Source of the DNA: Flavobacterium praedii
GTDB taxonomy: Bacteria; Bacteroidota; Bacteroidia; Flavobacteriales; Flavobacteriaceae
Direction: 5' to 3'
NCBI RefSeq assembly: GCF_026810365.1
Contig: NZ_CP113948.1
Coordinates: forward strand, 3,875,501-3,939,500
Length of the DNA stretch: 64,000 nucleotides
The notes under the pieces were generated by a model. It searched no databases, was not told the origin of the DNA, and saw only the letters and a list, made by a program, of their open reading frames with translations. This document shows, one piece after another, positions 34,862 through 43,665 of the stretch (its first letter is position 1; every line of letters starts with the position of its first letter). The position numbers and the translations under genes were made by a program.

Positions 34862-35353
34862 CTAGTATTCGTCTTCCGAAAATCCTGTTCTTTTAACTCC
34901 GTTAAAACTAATGATTGTTCCCGGATCATAACTGAACTCAGCTTTAAAGGCGATCGAGTCTACTACATGTCCTCCTTTTGATTTACCACCATTATGAATG
35001 ATTTTACCTTCTGTAATAGTAACAAAAGTTCCCTTGTTATCAATAATGTTTGCGGCATCTTTAGAACTAAATGTTCCGTTTTCAAGGTTTGTTATGATTT
35101 TACTTTTTAACTCATAGTAGTTTGCTTTATCGTCAATCCACATAGTGTTGTCGTTGGCAGCTGTGTTATAAGTTGAATGTAAAACATGAGCTTTAAGTAA
35201 ACCACTAGCATCGCTAACGTCAATATACCATTCGCCTGCATATTTTTGAGTAGTAGTACCTCCAGCATCCGGATTCCCACCTTCATCACATGAAGTAAAT
35301 AAGGTTGAACTCAACACAACCATTAATAGGCTTATTTTTTTTATAATTTTCAT
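34862..35353 (-). CDS. small lipoprotein of SusCD locus 2, possibly lipid-binding-hydrolase-like
   Basis: The 163-residue lipoprotein starts at 35353 (MKIIKKISLLMVVLSSTLFT, then SC), chosen because the lipobox directly follows. Lipidated Cys is at about residue 22. The mature part contains YAGEWYIDVSDASGLL and ends VKRTGFSEDEY, a likely beta-sandwich. It resembles the small lipid-binding putative hydrolase proteins that accompany some Bacteroidota SusD loci (a weak memory-based match). It is the last gene of the four-gene unit from 40665, 16 bases after the preceding gene. Surface ligand binding is likely; the ligand is unknown. Confidence 0.75.
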   Translation of the reverse strand: MKIIKKISLLMVVLSSTLFTSCDEGGNPDAGGTTTQKYAGEWYIDVSDASGLLKAHVLHSTYNTAANDNTMWIDDKANYYELKSKIITNLENGTFSSKDAANIIDNKGTFVTITEGKIIHNGGKSKGGHVVDSIAFKAEFSYDPGTIISFNGVKRTGFSEDEY

Positions 35354-35369
35354 TTTGTTTTTTTTTAAA

Positions 35370-35999
35370 TTATCTAGCAAAATTTCTTTGAGAAGTACCA
35401 AATACGCCTGAAGCAAAAATTACCCAGTTCCATTTATCTTTAGAGATAATATTTCCAACATTACTTTCCGCATCTAGGCCAGAAGCTGAAGTTTTTTCTT
35501 GGAAAGGGGCGTATATTTTTTTATCGTCTAAGTTGTAGAAAGTTAATGTGATTTTATCTGCTGCTACATTGTAGCCAGTTGCATTGTCACACTTGTATAC
35601 TCTATCACTAATTCTTGTCACATTGTTAGCGTTTCCATTTCTAAAAAATGTTCCAGAAATATCAATTGCACTAGGAGCTTTACTCATAACAACTACAGCT
35701 CTCGTTTTGATTGCGTCATAACCATCAGTATTCTTTGCAGAATAGCTTATTTTGTATACTCCAATAGTGTTAGTGTCAACATTACCTGTTATAGTAGTTG
35801 TCAAAACGTCTGAACCTGCCGTCGATACAGCTCCTTTTTCAGTATAGGTGTCGCCTTGAAATATAATTTCAGTACGTTCCCCATTTAACGTAATTGTTGG
35901 GTAATGTGTAACAGTTGACACATTTCCCGAGTCCTCAGATTCACAACTTACAAAAAGTAAACTTGTAAAAAAGAACATTGCTATAAATATTTTTTTCAT
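35370..35999 (-). CDS. surface lipoprotein with Ig-like DUF5011/5012-type domain
   Basis: The 209-residue lipoprotein begins MKKIFIAMFFFTSLLFVSCE, so Cys 19 is lipidated. Residues about 35-105 form an immunoglobulin-like domain (YPTITLNGERTEIIFQGDTY, GVYKISYSAKNTDGYDAIK), similar to DUF5011/5012 domains beside SusD. The C-terminal part contains ISGTFFRNGNANNVTRISD and KDKWNWVIFASGVFG, unrecognised. The start at 35999 was chosen over 36023 by the signal peptide. It follows SusD by 11 bases and likely sits at the cell surface with the SusCD complex. Confidence 0.8.
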   Translation of the reverse strand: MKKIFIAMFFFTSLLFVSCESEDSGNVSTVTHYPTITLNGERTEIIFQGDTYTEKGAVSTAGSDVLTTTITGNVDTNTIGVYKISYSAKNTDGYDAIKTRAVVVMSKAPSAIDISGTFFRNGNANNVTRISDRVYKCDNATGYNVAADKITLTFYNLDDKKIYAPFQEKTSASGLDAESNVGNIISKDKWNWVIFASGVFGTSQRNFAR

Positions 36000-36010
36000 T
36001 TTTTCTATTT

Positions 36011-37441
36011 TTAGTTCCACCAAACTGGAGTTGTTATTGGTAACAAAGCAGGTGTATTAGTATTTGTGTTTTTCTCACGTTGAGGGTATACTATTCTTTT
36101 AGGAAACAATCCACCGGTAGATCCGTTTATGGAGTAAGTTATTTGTCCAGGGATATATAGTGGATTGGACTGTTTAACTGCAGATGTTTTAGGATAACCT
36201 GTTCTGTTTTTTTCAAAAAATGCTTCAAAACCATTTCCAGGAAAACATGAGATCCACTTTTGAGTGATTATTGCTTCAATCTTCTCGTCAAGAGTTCCTG
36301 AAGTAGGATATTCATAAACGCCTCCTGTTGCTATAAAAGAACTTCCGTCTAATGTATATTTAGAGAAATTTTCTAATACTGCAGCATCATAAAGTGCTTT
36401 GTCGCCACTACCGTATCTTGCTTGCGCTTCAGCCTGTAAAAACAAGCTCTCTTCTCTGGACATTAAATAAGCAGGAGTTGTTGGGTGTAATTCTACAATT
36501 GCTATAGTAGTTGAAGGTATTGAGGCATTTGTAAAGTCTCCCTGATCTAATGGGCCTCCAGCTCCGTAATATTTAGCTTTTCTTGTGTCGGCTTTTAAAT
36601 CAAAATACGACGACAAGGTTTTACTCATTCTTAAATTTGTTGCAGTATTTAATTGTCTTCTGTCAGATTCATATAAAGGGTTGCTTAAATTTGGATTGTC
36701 TTCAAAAGAGCTCATTGCTGCATCATCATCTAAAAATTTCGCACCGCTTGTAAGTAGTGATTTTATTCCTGCAATTGCAACTGCAGAGTTAGAGCTGTTA
36801 ATTTGTCTCATTAAAATTTTAAGTTTCAAAGTATTAGCAAATTTAATCCAATTGTCCATGTCGCCTGCAAAAATCAAATCATCAGCTCCTGGTGCTTTAC
36901 CTACAGAAGATGCTAATGGTTTTGATAATGCAAGATCTAAATCTTTTATCATTGCTGTATATACTTCCTCACCTTTATCAAATTTTGGATTTAATATGCT
37001 TCTGTTATTTGCTTCGCTGTAAGGGATTGATCCGTAGAAATCTGTTAAAACTTGAGATCCTTGCGCTTCTAAAACAGTTGCAACTAGAAAATAGTTCCAG
37101 TTTGATTCTTTTTCAGAATTTATTTTAACGGCTCTTACGTCGCCTAGGGCATCGTACATATCTCTCCAACCAGCATTATATGATTCGGTTCCTATTACAT
37201 ATCCATCAATATCTCTATACTGATTTGCCACATTGCTTTGTGTCCAATATTGTGACCAAAACCCTCCTATAAGTGCATAGTATGACCCTTCTGCTCCTAT
37301 CAAACCTGCAATACCAGCAGGTAGTTGTGAAGATAATGGAACTGATGTTAGTGAATCTGGATCTCTATTTATATCTAAATTATTGTCACAAGCTGTAAGT
37401 AGCAGTGATAATGTTAAAAAACTTATTATTAATTTTTTCAT
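36011..37441 (-). CDS. SusD/RagB-like outer-membrane lipoprotein (locus 2)
   Basis: This SusD-like protein of about 476 residues has a lipobox (LSLLLTACDNN). It contains typical helices MDNWIKFANTLKLKILMRQ and YLMSREESLFLQAEAQARYG, and the C-terminal KRIVYPQREKNTN. The pattern matches the shorter SusD-like_2 type and differs clearly from the SusD of locus 1. The ATG at 37441 (MKKLIISFLTLSL) gives the best signal peptide; one at 37447 is equally possible. It lies 11 bases after its SusC and is followed by two small lipoproteins, together a four-gene transcription unit. Confidence 0.92.
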   Translation of the reverse strand: MKKLIISFLTLSLLLTACDNNLDINRDPDSLTSVPLSSQLPAGIAGLIGAEGSYYALIGGFWSQYWTQSNVANQYRDIDGYVIGTESYNAGWRDMYDALGDVRAVKINSEKESNWNYFLVATVLEAQGSQVLTDFYGSIPYSEANNRSILNPKFDKGEEVYTAMIKDLDLALSKPLASSVGKAPGADDLIFAGDMDNWIKFANTLKLKILMRQINSSNSAVAIAGIKSLLTSGAKFLDDDAAMSSFEDNPNLSNPLYESDRRQLNTATNLRMSKTLSSYFDLKADTRKAKYYGAGGPLDQGDFTNASIPSTTIAIVELHPTTPAYLMSREESLFLQAEAQARYGSGDKALYDAAVLENFSKYTLDGSSFIATGGVYEYPTSGTLDEKIEAIITQKWISCFPGNGFEAFFEKNRTGYPKTSAVKQSNPLYIPGQITYSINGSTGGLFPKRIVYPQREKNTNTNTPALLPITTPVWWN

Positions 37442-37452
37442 TTTCATTTTAT

Positions 37453-40400
37453 TTAAAAGGTTAATTTTATGGAAGTTCCATAAGATCTTTGTGAAGGTGA
37501 TCCGTAAGATTCACCAAACTCACTCTTTACTCCATCTCCAAAGGTTGTGATTTCTGGATCTAAATAAGGATTGGCGTCAGGTGTCCATAAAAATAAATTT
37601 TTTCCGTAAACTGCTATGGAAGCATTTGTAAGACCAATTTGTTTCGCAATTTTCATCGGTACGTTAAAAGTTAAAGAAAGATCTCTCATTCTTACGAATG
37701 TTTTGTCAAATATAAAATCTTTAACTATTGTTTGATTTCCTACTGAGCTATAGAAAGGTGTTACTCGACCATTAGATGTCCCAGATGCAGGGAAAGCAGT
37801 GATTTCGGTGGTGTTTTCAACATAAGTTATAACACCTCCAGTGTTAACTTCATTTACTGAATTGGGTAATATAAACCCGTTTCTGTCATTGTATGTTGTT
37901 TCGATACCGTTTCCAGTAAAGTAAGCTAAATACTTGCTTTCAGAAAACATTTCGCCACCTTGTTTCCAATCAAATCCAAATGATAATGTGAAGTTTTTAT
38001 AGTTGAATTTGTTTTGAATTCCTATAACAAAATCTCTTTGAGAAGTACCGATTTCTTGTTGTTCGGTTGAAGGTACATAATATCCTGTTGCAGGATTTAC
38101 AATATATTTGTCTCCTACCATTTGTGGTGTTTTTGACATATATATTCCTAGTGGTCTTCCTTCAACGGCATTAAACGTAACGTTTCTTGAGTTTGTAAGT
38201 TCAATTGTGTTTGAATCACCGTACACTTTATCAACGTTGCTTAAATTTTTAGTAAATGTTCCGTTTAGATTCCAAGAAAAGTTTTCAGTTTGTAGAGGTG
38301 TAGTGTTTAAAGCTATTTCGATACCTTTATTAGTAACGTCTAATATGTTTCCGGTTTGTCGAGTAAAACCTGTACTTGGAGCGACATCTCTTAGATATAA
38401 TAGATCAGTGGTTTTTTTATTGTACAATGCCAAATCTAGGTTTACTCTTTTTGAAAATAAACTTGTCTCAAAACCTAGTTCTATTTCAGTTGTTGTTTCA
38501 GGTTTTAGTTCGTTGTTACCTAAAGTAGTTGCAAATTCATATGCATTAACTCCTCCGATTGGGAAATTGATATTTCCGAAGTTCGCTCCAGCTATAGCTT
38601 GGATGTAACTTGATTCGGTTTGGTATGGATCCGTATCTTTTGCTACTTTTGCCCAACCTCCTCTAAGTTTTAAGAAAGTCTCGTTATTATCAATCACAAT
38701 ACCGCTTAAAGATGCGGAAGGGTAAAAATAGGAGTTATTCTTTACAGGTAAAGTAGAACTCCAGTCATTTCTTCCTGTAACGGTAAAAAATATTTTATCT
38801 AAGTAAGAAGTTTCTATGGAAGTGTAAACGCCATAATTTCTTCTTAAACTATTAGATTGAGTAAGGATGGGTTTTGACGCTGAATTTGATAGTTCGTAAT
38901 AATTAGGTAAGTCAAGTTGGGTAATTTGACCTTCTAAGAAATCAGTTGCTCTTTCATTAGAAGCGGCACCTAGCATTACATTAATTTTAAAATCATCATT
39001 AATTTTTGATGCATAATTAAAGTTAAGATATTGATCTAATTCTGTTCTTTCTGTCGTGCTTTCAGTTACGCCACCTACTGTTGCAATGGTGTGGTTAATG
39101 TCTTGAGCTGAACCTGGTTCAAATCTCACGACTGCACCGTAGCTTTTTATCTTTTCATTTCTATAGTCTCCACCAATTTGATACAAAGCAGTCAATTTTG
39201 GAGTTATTTTGTATGTGAAGTTTGTGTTTCCAAAGATACGATTTCCTTTAATTTTTGTTGAATTTTCATTTAACAAGAAGTAAGGATTTGATGTATATGG
39301 TGAAAAGTAATTACTTGGCGTATTGAATGGATTGTTTTTGTAGTCTTTTAAGTCAATAACACTTATGTCTGAGGGGATTTGATATAGTTCTTGTACTAGG
39401 GTAGCACCTTCTCCAGAATCATCTCCTGAACCAGTATTTACTACTTTTTGATCTTTTTTAACATAATTAAAGTTGATTTTAACATCGAATTTATCGCCTT
39501 TAATTCCTCCGCTGAAATTTAAATTTCTTCTCAAATATGAGTCTGAATCTGTTGGTACAATACCATCTGAATCGACATTTGAAAAACCAAGTGAAAAAGT
39601 AGATGTTTCATTTCCTCCTGCTACTCTTATATTATTAGTAGTAGTGAAACCAGTATCGTAAAAGTCTTTAATGTTGTTGTTAAGTGCTTTATATGATTTC
39701 AATTGTTGAGAATTATCTACAATTGCTCCCCAAGGTCTTACTTCGTTATTAAATGCAGGTCCCCAAGACCCATTTTCAGCACTAGCAACTCCATGTGTAG
39801 CTAGTCCTGAATAGCCTAAACCATCCCAACCTTGTCCAAATTTATATTGTAAATGAGGAACTCTGGCTACTTCGGCTAGTTCAACTGAAGTTGAAAACTC
39901 TACTTTTATACCAGAGTTTAGTTTTGCTGTTTTTGTTGTGACAATAATTGCTCCTCCAGCTGCTCTAGAACCATAAAGTGCAGTTGCAGCTGCTCCTTTT
40001 AGTACAGTCATGCTTTCAATGTTATTAGGATCTAAATCACTTATTCCATTTCCAGCATCAAATGTTCTTCTACTCGAAGTTGTTCCATTCGTTCCGTTTC
40101 CACTATTGTTAATTGGGGTTCCGTCTATTACGTATAACGGACCGTTTCCAGTTAAGCTACTAAATCCACGAATTACAACTTTAGTTGAAGCACCTACTTG
40201 TGCAGGAGCGGAGACGTCAACTCCAGCCAGTTTTCCTGATAGAGAACCGAATACGTTAGTGTTTATAACCTCTGTTAGATCTTTTCCGCTAACCGTTACA
40301 GTTGCGTAACCTAACGATTTTTTTTGCTTTTTAATACCCAACGCTGTTACAACTACATTTTCTAACTGAGTTGCATCACTTGAAAGTTTTACATTTACAT

Positions 40401-40665
40401 TTGTTGAACTTGCTGATTTCTCTGATGATCTCATCCCGACATAGCTAAATACCAATACATCACTTGGTGCTGCTTTAATGGTATACTTACCATCGAAATC
40501 TGATTGTGTTCCAGTTTTTGTTCCTTTTATTAATACACTTACACCTGGTAATGGCATTCCTGCATTGTCGGAAACAATTCCTGAAACAGATCTTTCTTGC
40601 GCAAAAGTTAGTTGCGCCATTAGTACTACTAGAAGTACTAAGAATCCATTGAACTTTAGTTTCAT
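37453..40665 (-). CDS. SusC/RagA-family TonB-dependent receptor (locus 2)
   Basis: The 1070-residue transporter has signal peptide MKLKFNGFLVLLVVLMAQLT, a CarboxypepD_reg-like domain (LPGVSVLIKGTKTGTQ, DFDGKYTI), a plug (LENVVVTALGIKKQKKSLG, GPLYVIDGTPINN, GGAIIVTTKTA) and a barrel ending in RSYGTSIKLTF. Its N-terminus is nearly identical to locus 1 while the barrel is different, so the two probably take different ligands. Downstream are a SusD-like protein and two lipoproteins. No carbohydrate enzyme is adjacent. Upstream lies the Omp85-type gene on the same strand. Confidence 0.95.
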   Translation of the reverse strand: MKLKFNGFLVLLVVLMAQLTFAQERSVSGIVSDNAGMPLPGVSVLIKGTKTGTQSDFDGKYTIKAAPSDVLVFSYVGMRSSEKSASSTNVNVKLSSDATQLENVVVTALGIKKQKKSLGYATVTVSGKDLTEVINTNVFGSLSGKLAGVDVSAPAQVGASTKVVIRGFSSLTGNGPLYVIDGTPINNSGNGTNGTTSSRRTFDAGNGISDLDPNNIESMTVLKGAAATALYGSRAAGGAIIVTTKTAKLNSGIKVEFSTSVELAEVARVPHLQYKFGQGWDGLGYSGLATHGVASAENGSWGPAFNNEVRPWGAIVDNSQQLKSYKALNNNIKDFYDTGFTTTNNIRVAGGNETSTFSLGFSNVDSDGIVPTDSDSYLRRNLNFSGGIKGDKFDVKINFNYVKKDQKVVNTGSGDDSGEGATLVQELYQIPSDISVIDLKDYKNNPFNTPSNYFSPYTSNPYFLLNENSTKIKGNRIFGNTNFTYKITPKLTALYQIGGDYRNEKIKSYGAVVRFEPGSAQDINHTIATVGGVTESTTERTELDQYLNFNYASKINDDFKINVMLGAASNERATDFLEGQITQLDLPNYYELSNSASKPILTQSNSLRRNYGVYTSIETSYLDKIFFTVTGRNDWSSTLPVKNNSYFYPSASLSGIVIDNNETFLKLRGGWAKVAKDTDPYQTESSYIQAIAGANFGNINFPIGGVNAYEFATTLGNNELKPETTTEIELGFETSLFSKRVNLDLALYNKKTTDLLYLRDVAPSTGFTRQTGNILDVTNKGIEIALNTTPLQTENFSWNLNGTFTKNLSNVDKVYGDSNTIELTNSRNVTFNAVEGRPLGIYMSKTPQMVGDKYIVNPATGYYVPSTEQQEIGTSQRDFVIGIQNKFNYKNFTLSFGFDWKQGGEMFSESKYLAYFTGNGIETTYNDRNGFILPNSVNEVNTGGVITYVENTTEITAFPASGTSNGRVTPFYSSVGNQTIVKDFIFDKTFVRMRDLSLTFNVPMKIAKQIGLTNASIAVYGKNLFLWTPDANPYLDPEITTFGDGVKSEFGESYGSPSQRSYGTSIKLTF

Positions 40666-40749
40666 TTTTAAATATTTTGAATTAGTGAGGCAAAAATCAT
40701 AATAAATTGTTAAGTATCCTAATAACTTAAACTCTTTTTTTTGTTAAAG

Positions 40750-42510
40750 CTAAAATTTAACATTATAACTTATGGTTATGTTTGTGTTATATAATTTTAT
40801 TTCTTCTTTTTTTGTTTTGCCATTTGTTATGGAGAATTTCATTAAGCCATTATCGGTTAATATGCCAAAACCAAGCCCAATGCCTATAAGGTTCTTATTT
40901 TTGTTTTCTGTTTTTATGGTTGTTGGATCATTGTAAAAACAGTAATCTAGTACTGAATTAAGGTATATTTTGGGAGAAAGTAAATATCGATATTCTGTCA
41001 TTAGTCCGGTCATAAAATTACTTTGCAGACTATTTTCTGTAAATCCTCTTATTGAATTTGTACCTCCAAAACGATACAATTCGTTTGTTAAATAAGTTTT
41101 GCTTTTTAATATGAAACTTTGAAAGTTAAAATATATAAAGTTATTCTTATTAAGATGCAAATTATTCATTATGTTAAAATTTACAAAATTTTGTTTTGTA
41201 GATGTGTTTTGTGTGTTTGTTCTTTTTCCGGTTCCTATAGTCAATTTTATATAATTTTTTATTGGAAATAAGTTGTTCTTAAAATCATTTTTATTCAATT
41301 CAAAGTTCGATGTTAAAAAAGTGCTGTTGTAATCATTTAAATTAATTGTATTTGAATTTTGTATATCGCTTGATTCGGTTGATTCAAATCCTAAGTATAT
41401 TCGTTTGTTGTAGTTTATTAAATAACCAAGTTGAATTGTTGTTTTTGTGTTTTGAAAAATACTGTCTTGTTTAAATATGTTGATTTGTCCCTTAATTCCT
41501 AAACGACTATTAAGGATATATGGTATTTCGATCTTTAGGTTGAATATTTTTTGATTATTACCATTTTCTTTCCAGTATACTGATAATTCTTCTCCGTTTT
41601 TTATTGCATTAATTAGTGTTAGATCTAAAAACCCGTTAAATTTTATTTTTTTATTTTCGGAATTATTGAATCCTAAATATCCATCAAAATTATTAGCTTT
41701 TCTTTTTTCTAAATAGACAAATACTTTAGTGCTGTCTTTTGAAAAAAGAATTTCAGGGTATTTAGTTTGATTTATAAATCCAAATTTTTCAAAATCATTA
41801 TGAATGTTTTCTACGATTTCATTATTGAATATTGTGTCTTTGTATTTTTTATTTATTTGAATTTCGGCGCCTTTTGGGAAAATATTTTTTTGGGTTTGTG
41901 TACTGTATTTTAGTTCAATTTTTTTTAATTTTCTTTTGCTTCCCGGTTTTATAATTAATGTGGTATATAATATTTGTTTTTTTTCTGTAAAGTTGATTAG
42001 TTTTACTTTTGCGAATGAATAACCTTTTTTTTCTAATTTTTGTGAAGTTTGTTTTAAAAACGATTCTATTTGAGAATATGGTAAAAAGATGGAGTCTTGT
42101 TTTAGATCTAATATTTCTAATATTTTTATTTCGTTTTTTATACCTATATATATATGTAATTCTTTTATTTTATTTTCAAGAGATATTTTCGCGATATAAC
42201 TACTGTCTTTTTCTTTAATGATATGTGATATTTTGTTGTAGATATAGCCTGCTGTGGCTAGTTTTTGTGTTATTGTTTTGATTTCATCGTTTGCTTGTTT
42301 TGTGTTTAAGAGTTTGGATGTGTATCCAATAGAATCTATTGTTTTAGTTTCTGCAATAGAATTTCCGATAATTTTTATTTGTATCTCTTGACTTTTTATA
42401 GTTAAACTATAAAAAATGGCAATTAAACATAATATGATTTCGTGTTTCAATTTTGATTTATTTATATGAATGTCATTGTGCAAATATCTATTGTTTGTTT
42501 GAAATTTCAT
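40750..42510 (-). CDS. Omp85/BamA-TamA-like outer-membrane protein
   Basis: The 586-residue protein has an N-terminal hydrophobic segment (IILCLIAIFYSLTIKSQ) as a signal peptide, after a ~25-residue basic stretch. POTRA-like repeats follow to about residue 270 (QKLEKKGYSFAKVKLINF, GSKRKLKKIELKYS, FEKFGFINQTKYPEI). The C-terminal half is a 16-strand-type barrel with the Omp85 signature FGGTNSIRGFTENSLQS and a terminal aromatic strand (NITISYNVKF). It could insert or export other proteins at the outer membrane. The two SusC/SusD loci lie downstream on the same strand, but no functional link is shown. Confidence 0.82.
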   Translation of the reverse strand: MKFQTNNRYLHNDIHINKSKLKHEIILCLIAIFYSLTIKSQEIQIKIIGNSIAETKTIDSIGYTSKLLNTKQANDEIKTITQKLATAGYIYNKISHIIKEKDSSYIAKISLENKIKELHIYIGIKNEIKILEILDLKQDSIFLPYSQIESFLKQTSQKLEKKGYSFAKVKLINFTEKKQILYTTLIIKPGSKRKLKKIELKYSTQTQKNIFPKGAEIQINKKYKDTIFNNEIVENIHNDFEKFGFINQTKYPEILFSKDSTKVFVYLEKRKANNFDGYLGFNNSENKKIKFNGFLDLTLINAIKNGEELSVYWKENGNNQKIFNLKIEIPYILNSRLGIKGQINIFKQDSIFQNTKTTIQLGYLINYNKRIYLGFESTESSDIQNSNTINLNDYNSTFLTSNFELNKNDFKNNLFPIKNYIKLTIGTGKRTNTQNTSTKQNFVNFNIMNNLHLNKNNFIYFNFQSFILKSKTYLTNELYRFGGTNSIRGFTENSLQSNFMTGLMTEYRYLLSPKIYLNSVLDYCFYNDPTTIKTENKNKNLIGIGLGFGILTDNGLMKFSITNGKTKKEEIKLYNTNITISYNVKF

Positions 42511-42638
42511 AATTTTTTAAAATTGTTAAATATTACCATTTTTAATTGAGTGTGTTTTTGTATTGTATTTAAAATAATAAAAGTGTATTGGTTTAATTGA
42601 CAATAGTCTGCTTCTGTTGAAAATAAATCGAATATGGT

Positions 42639-42686
42639 TTGTAGAGTGAAAAATATTTTATACATTTGCAACCCCGTAAAAAGCGG
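42639..42686 (+). promoter_or_regulatory. rpsL operon promoter and leader hairpin
   Basis: TTG (42639-42641), 19 bases, then TACATTTG (42661-42668) is a textbook Bacteroidota promoter. Just downstream CCCGT (about 42673) pairs with GCGGG around AAAAA, giving a small 5' leader hairpin at the start of the mRNA. The rest of the 42511-42721 gap is A/T-rich. Confidence 0.85.
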
Positions 42687-42721
42687 GAATTTAATATAAT
42701 AAGAAATTTTTAGTATTAATT

Positions 42722-43105
42722 ATGCCAACAATTCAACAATTAGTAAGAACAGGAAGAACTCAGATAACTAAGAAGAGTAAATCGGTTGCTTTAGATTCTT
42801 GTCCTCAAAGAAGAGGGGTTTGTACGCGTGTTTACACTACAACACCAAAAAAACCAAACTCTGCAATGCGTAAAGTAGCGCGTGTACGTTTGACAAATGG
42901 TAATGAAGTGAATGCCTACATCCCTGGAGAAGGACACAATTTACAAGAGCACTCGATAGTATTAGTTAGGGGTGGAAGGGTAAAAGATTTGCCAGGAGTA
43001 AGATATCACATCGTTCGTGGTGCACTTGATACGTCAGGAGTAGCAGGAAGAACGCAAAGAAGATCTAAGTACGGAGCAAAACGCCCAAAAGAAGCAAAAA
43101 AGTAA
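42722..43105 (+). CDS. rpsL: ribosomal protein S12
   Basis: S12 sits in the decoding centre of the 30S subunit. The 127-residue protein has the conserved [15 protein letters not shown] and [15 protein letters not shown] loops. Lys is present in TPKKPNS and in RVKDLPG, the usual positions for streptomycin-resistance changes, so the sequence looks sensitive. It opens the str cluster, with its own promoter 61 bases upstream of the ATG. Confidence 0.98.
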
Positions 43106-43121
43106 TTTAAAACGTTATTCT

Positions 43122-43150
43122 TGTAGAGACGCGATTTATCGTGCCTAGAT
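43122..43150 (+). other. degenerate hairpin in the rpsL-rpsG spacer
   Basis: TTGTAGAGACGCGATTTATC followed by GTGCCTAGA forms a wobbly stem (ACGCGA with TCGTGC). The 73-base spacer is larger than most gaps in this operon. The word GTAGAGACGCGA resembles half of a dispersed palindrome known from several genomes; here the other half is eroded. Confidence 0.5.
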
Positions 43151-43178
43151 GAGTATGAAATTTTATTAAAAAAAAGAC

Positions 43179-43655
43179 ATGAGAAAAAGAGCGGCAAAGA
43201 AAAGACCACTTTTACCAGATCCAAGGTTTAATGACCAATTGGTAACACGTTTTGTGAATAACTTAATGTGGGATGGTAAGAAATCAACAGCTTTTAAAGT
43301 TTTTTATGATGCAATTGACATTATAGAGGCTAAAAAGCAAGATGCAGAGAAACCTTCATTAGAAATTTGGAAAGATGCTTTAACAAACGTTATGCCTCAC
43401 GTAGAAGTACGTAGTCGTAGAGTAGGTGGAGCTACATTTCAAATTCCAATGCAAATTAGACCAGACAGAAAAATATCTATGGCTATGAAATGGTTGATTC
43501 TTTATTCAAGAAGAAGAAACGAAAAATCAATGGCACAAAGATTAGCTTCAGAATGTTTAGCTGCTGCTAAAGAAGAAGGGGCAGCTGTTAAGAAAAGAAT
43601 GGATACTCACAAAATGGCAGAGGCTAACAAAGCATTCTCTCACTTTAGATTTTAA
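43179..43655 (+). CDS. rpsG: ribosomal protein S7
   Basis: S7 nucleates assembly of the 30S head and contacts the E-site tRNA. The 158-residue protein begins [17 protein letters not shown] and has the family block [17 protein letters not shown] and the C-terminal [16 protein letters not shown]7 is often a translational repressor of the str operon. The spacer before it holds a hairpin, but no recognisable S7 site. fusA follows after 10 bases. Confidence 0.98.
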   Translation: MRKRAAKKRPLLPDPRFNDQLVTRFVNNLMWDGKKSTAFKVFYDAIDIIEAKKQDAEKPSLEIWKDALTNVMPHVEVRSRRVGGATFQIPMQIRPDRKISMAMKWLILYSRRRNEKSMAQRLASECLAAAKEEGAAVKKRMDTHKMAEANKAFSHFRF

Positions 43656-43665
43656 TTCTTAAGAA

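Noticed and set aside
28853-40665. Calling the SusC/SusD loci a polysaccharide-utilisation locus
   Set aside because: No carbohydrate-active enzyme or typical regulator lies next to them, so a glycan substrate is not supported.
42511-42721. Search for a tRNA or tuf gene near the str operon
   Set aside because: No tRNA-like fold or T-loop motif and no EF-Tu sequence was seen here or elsewhere in the window.
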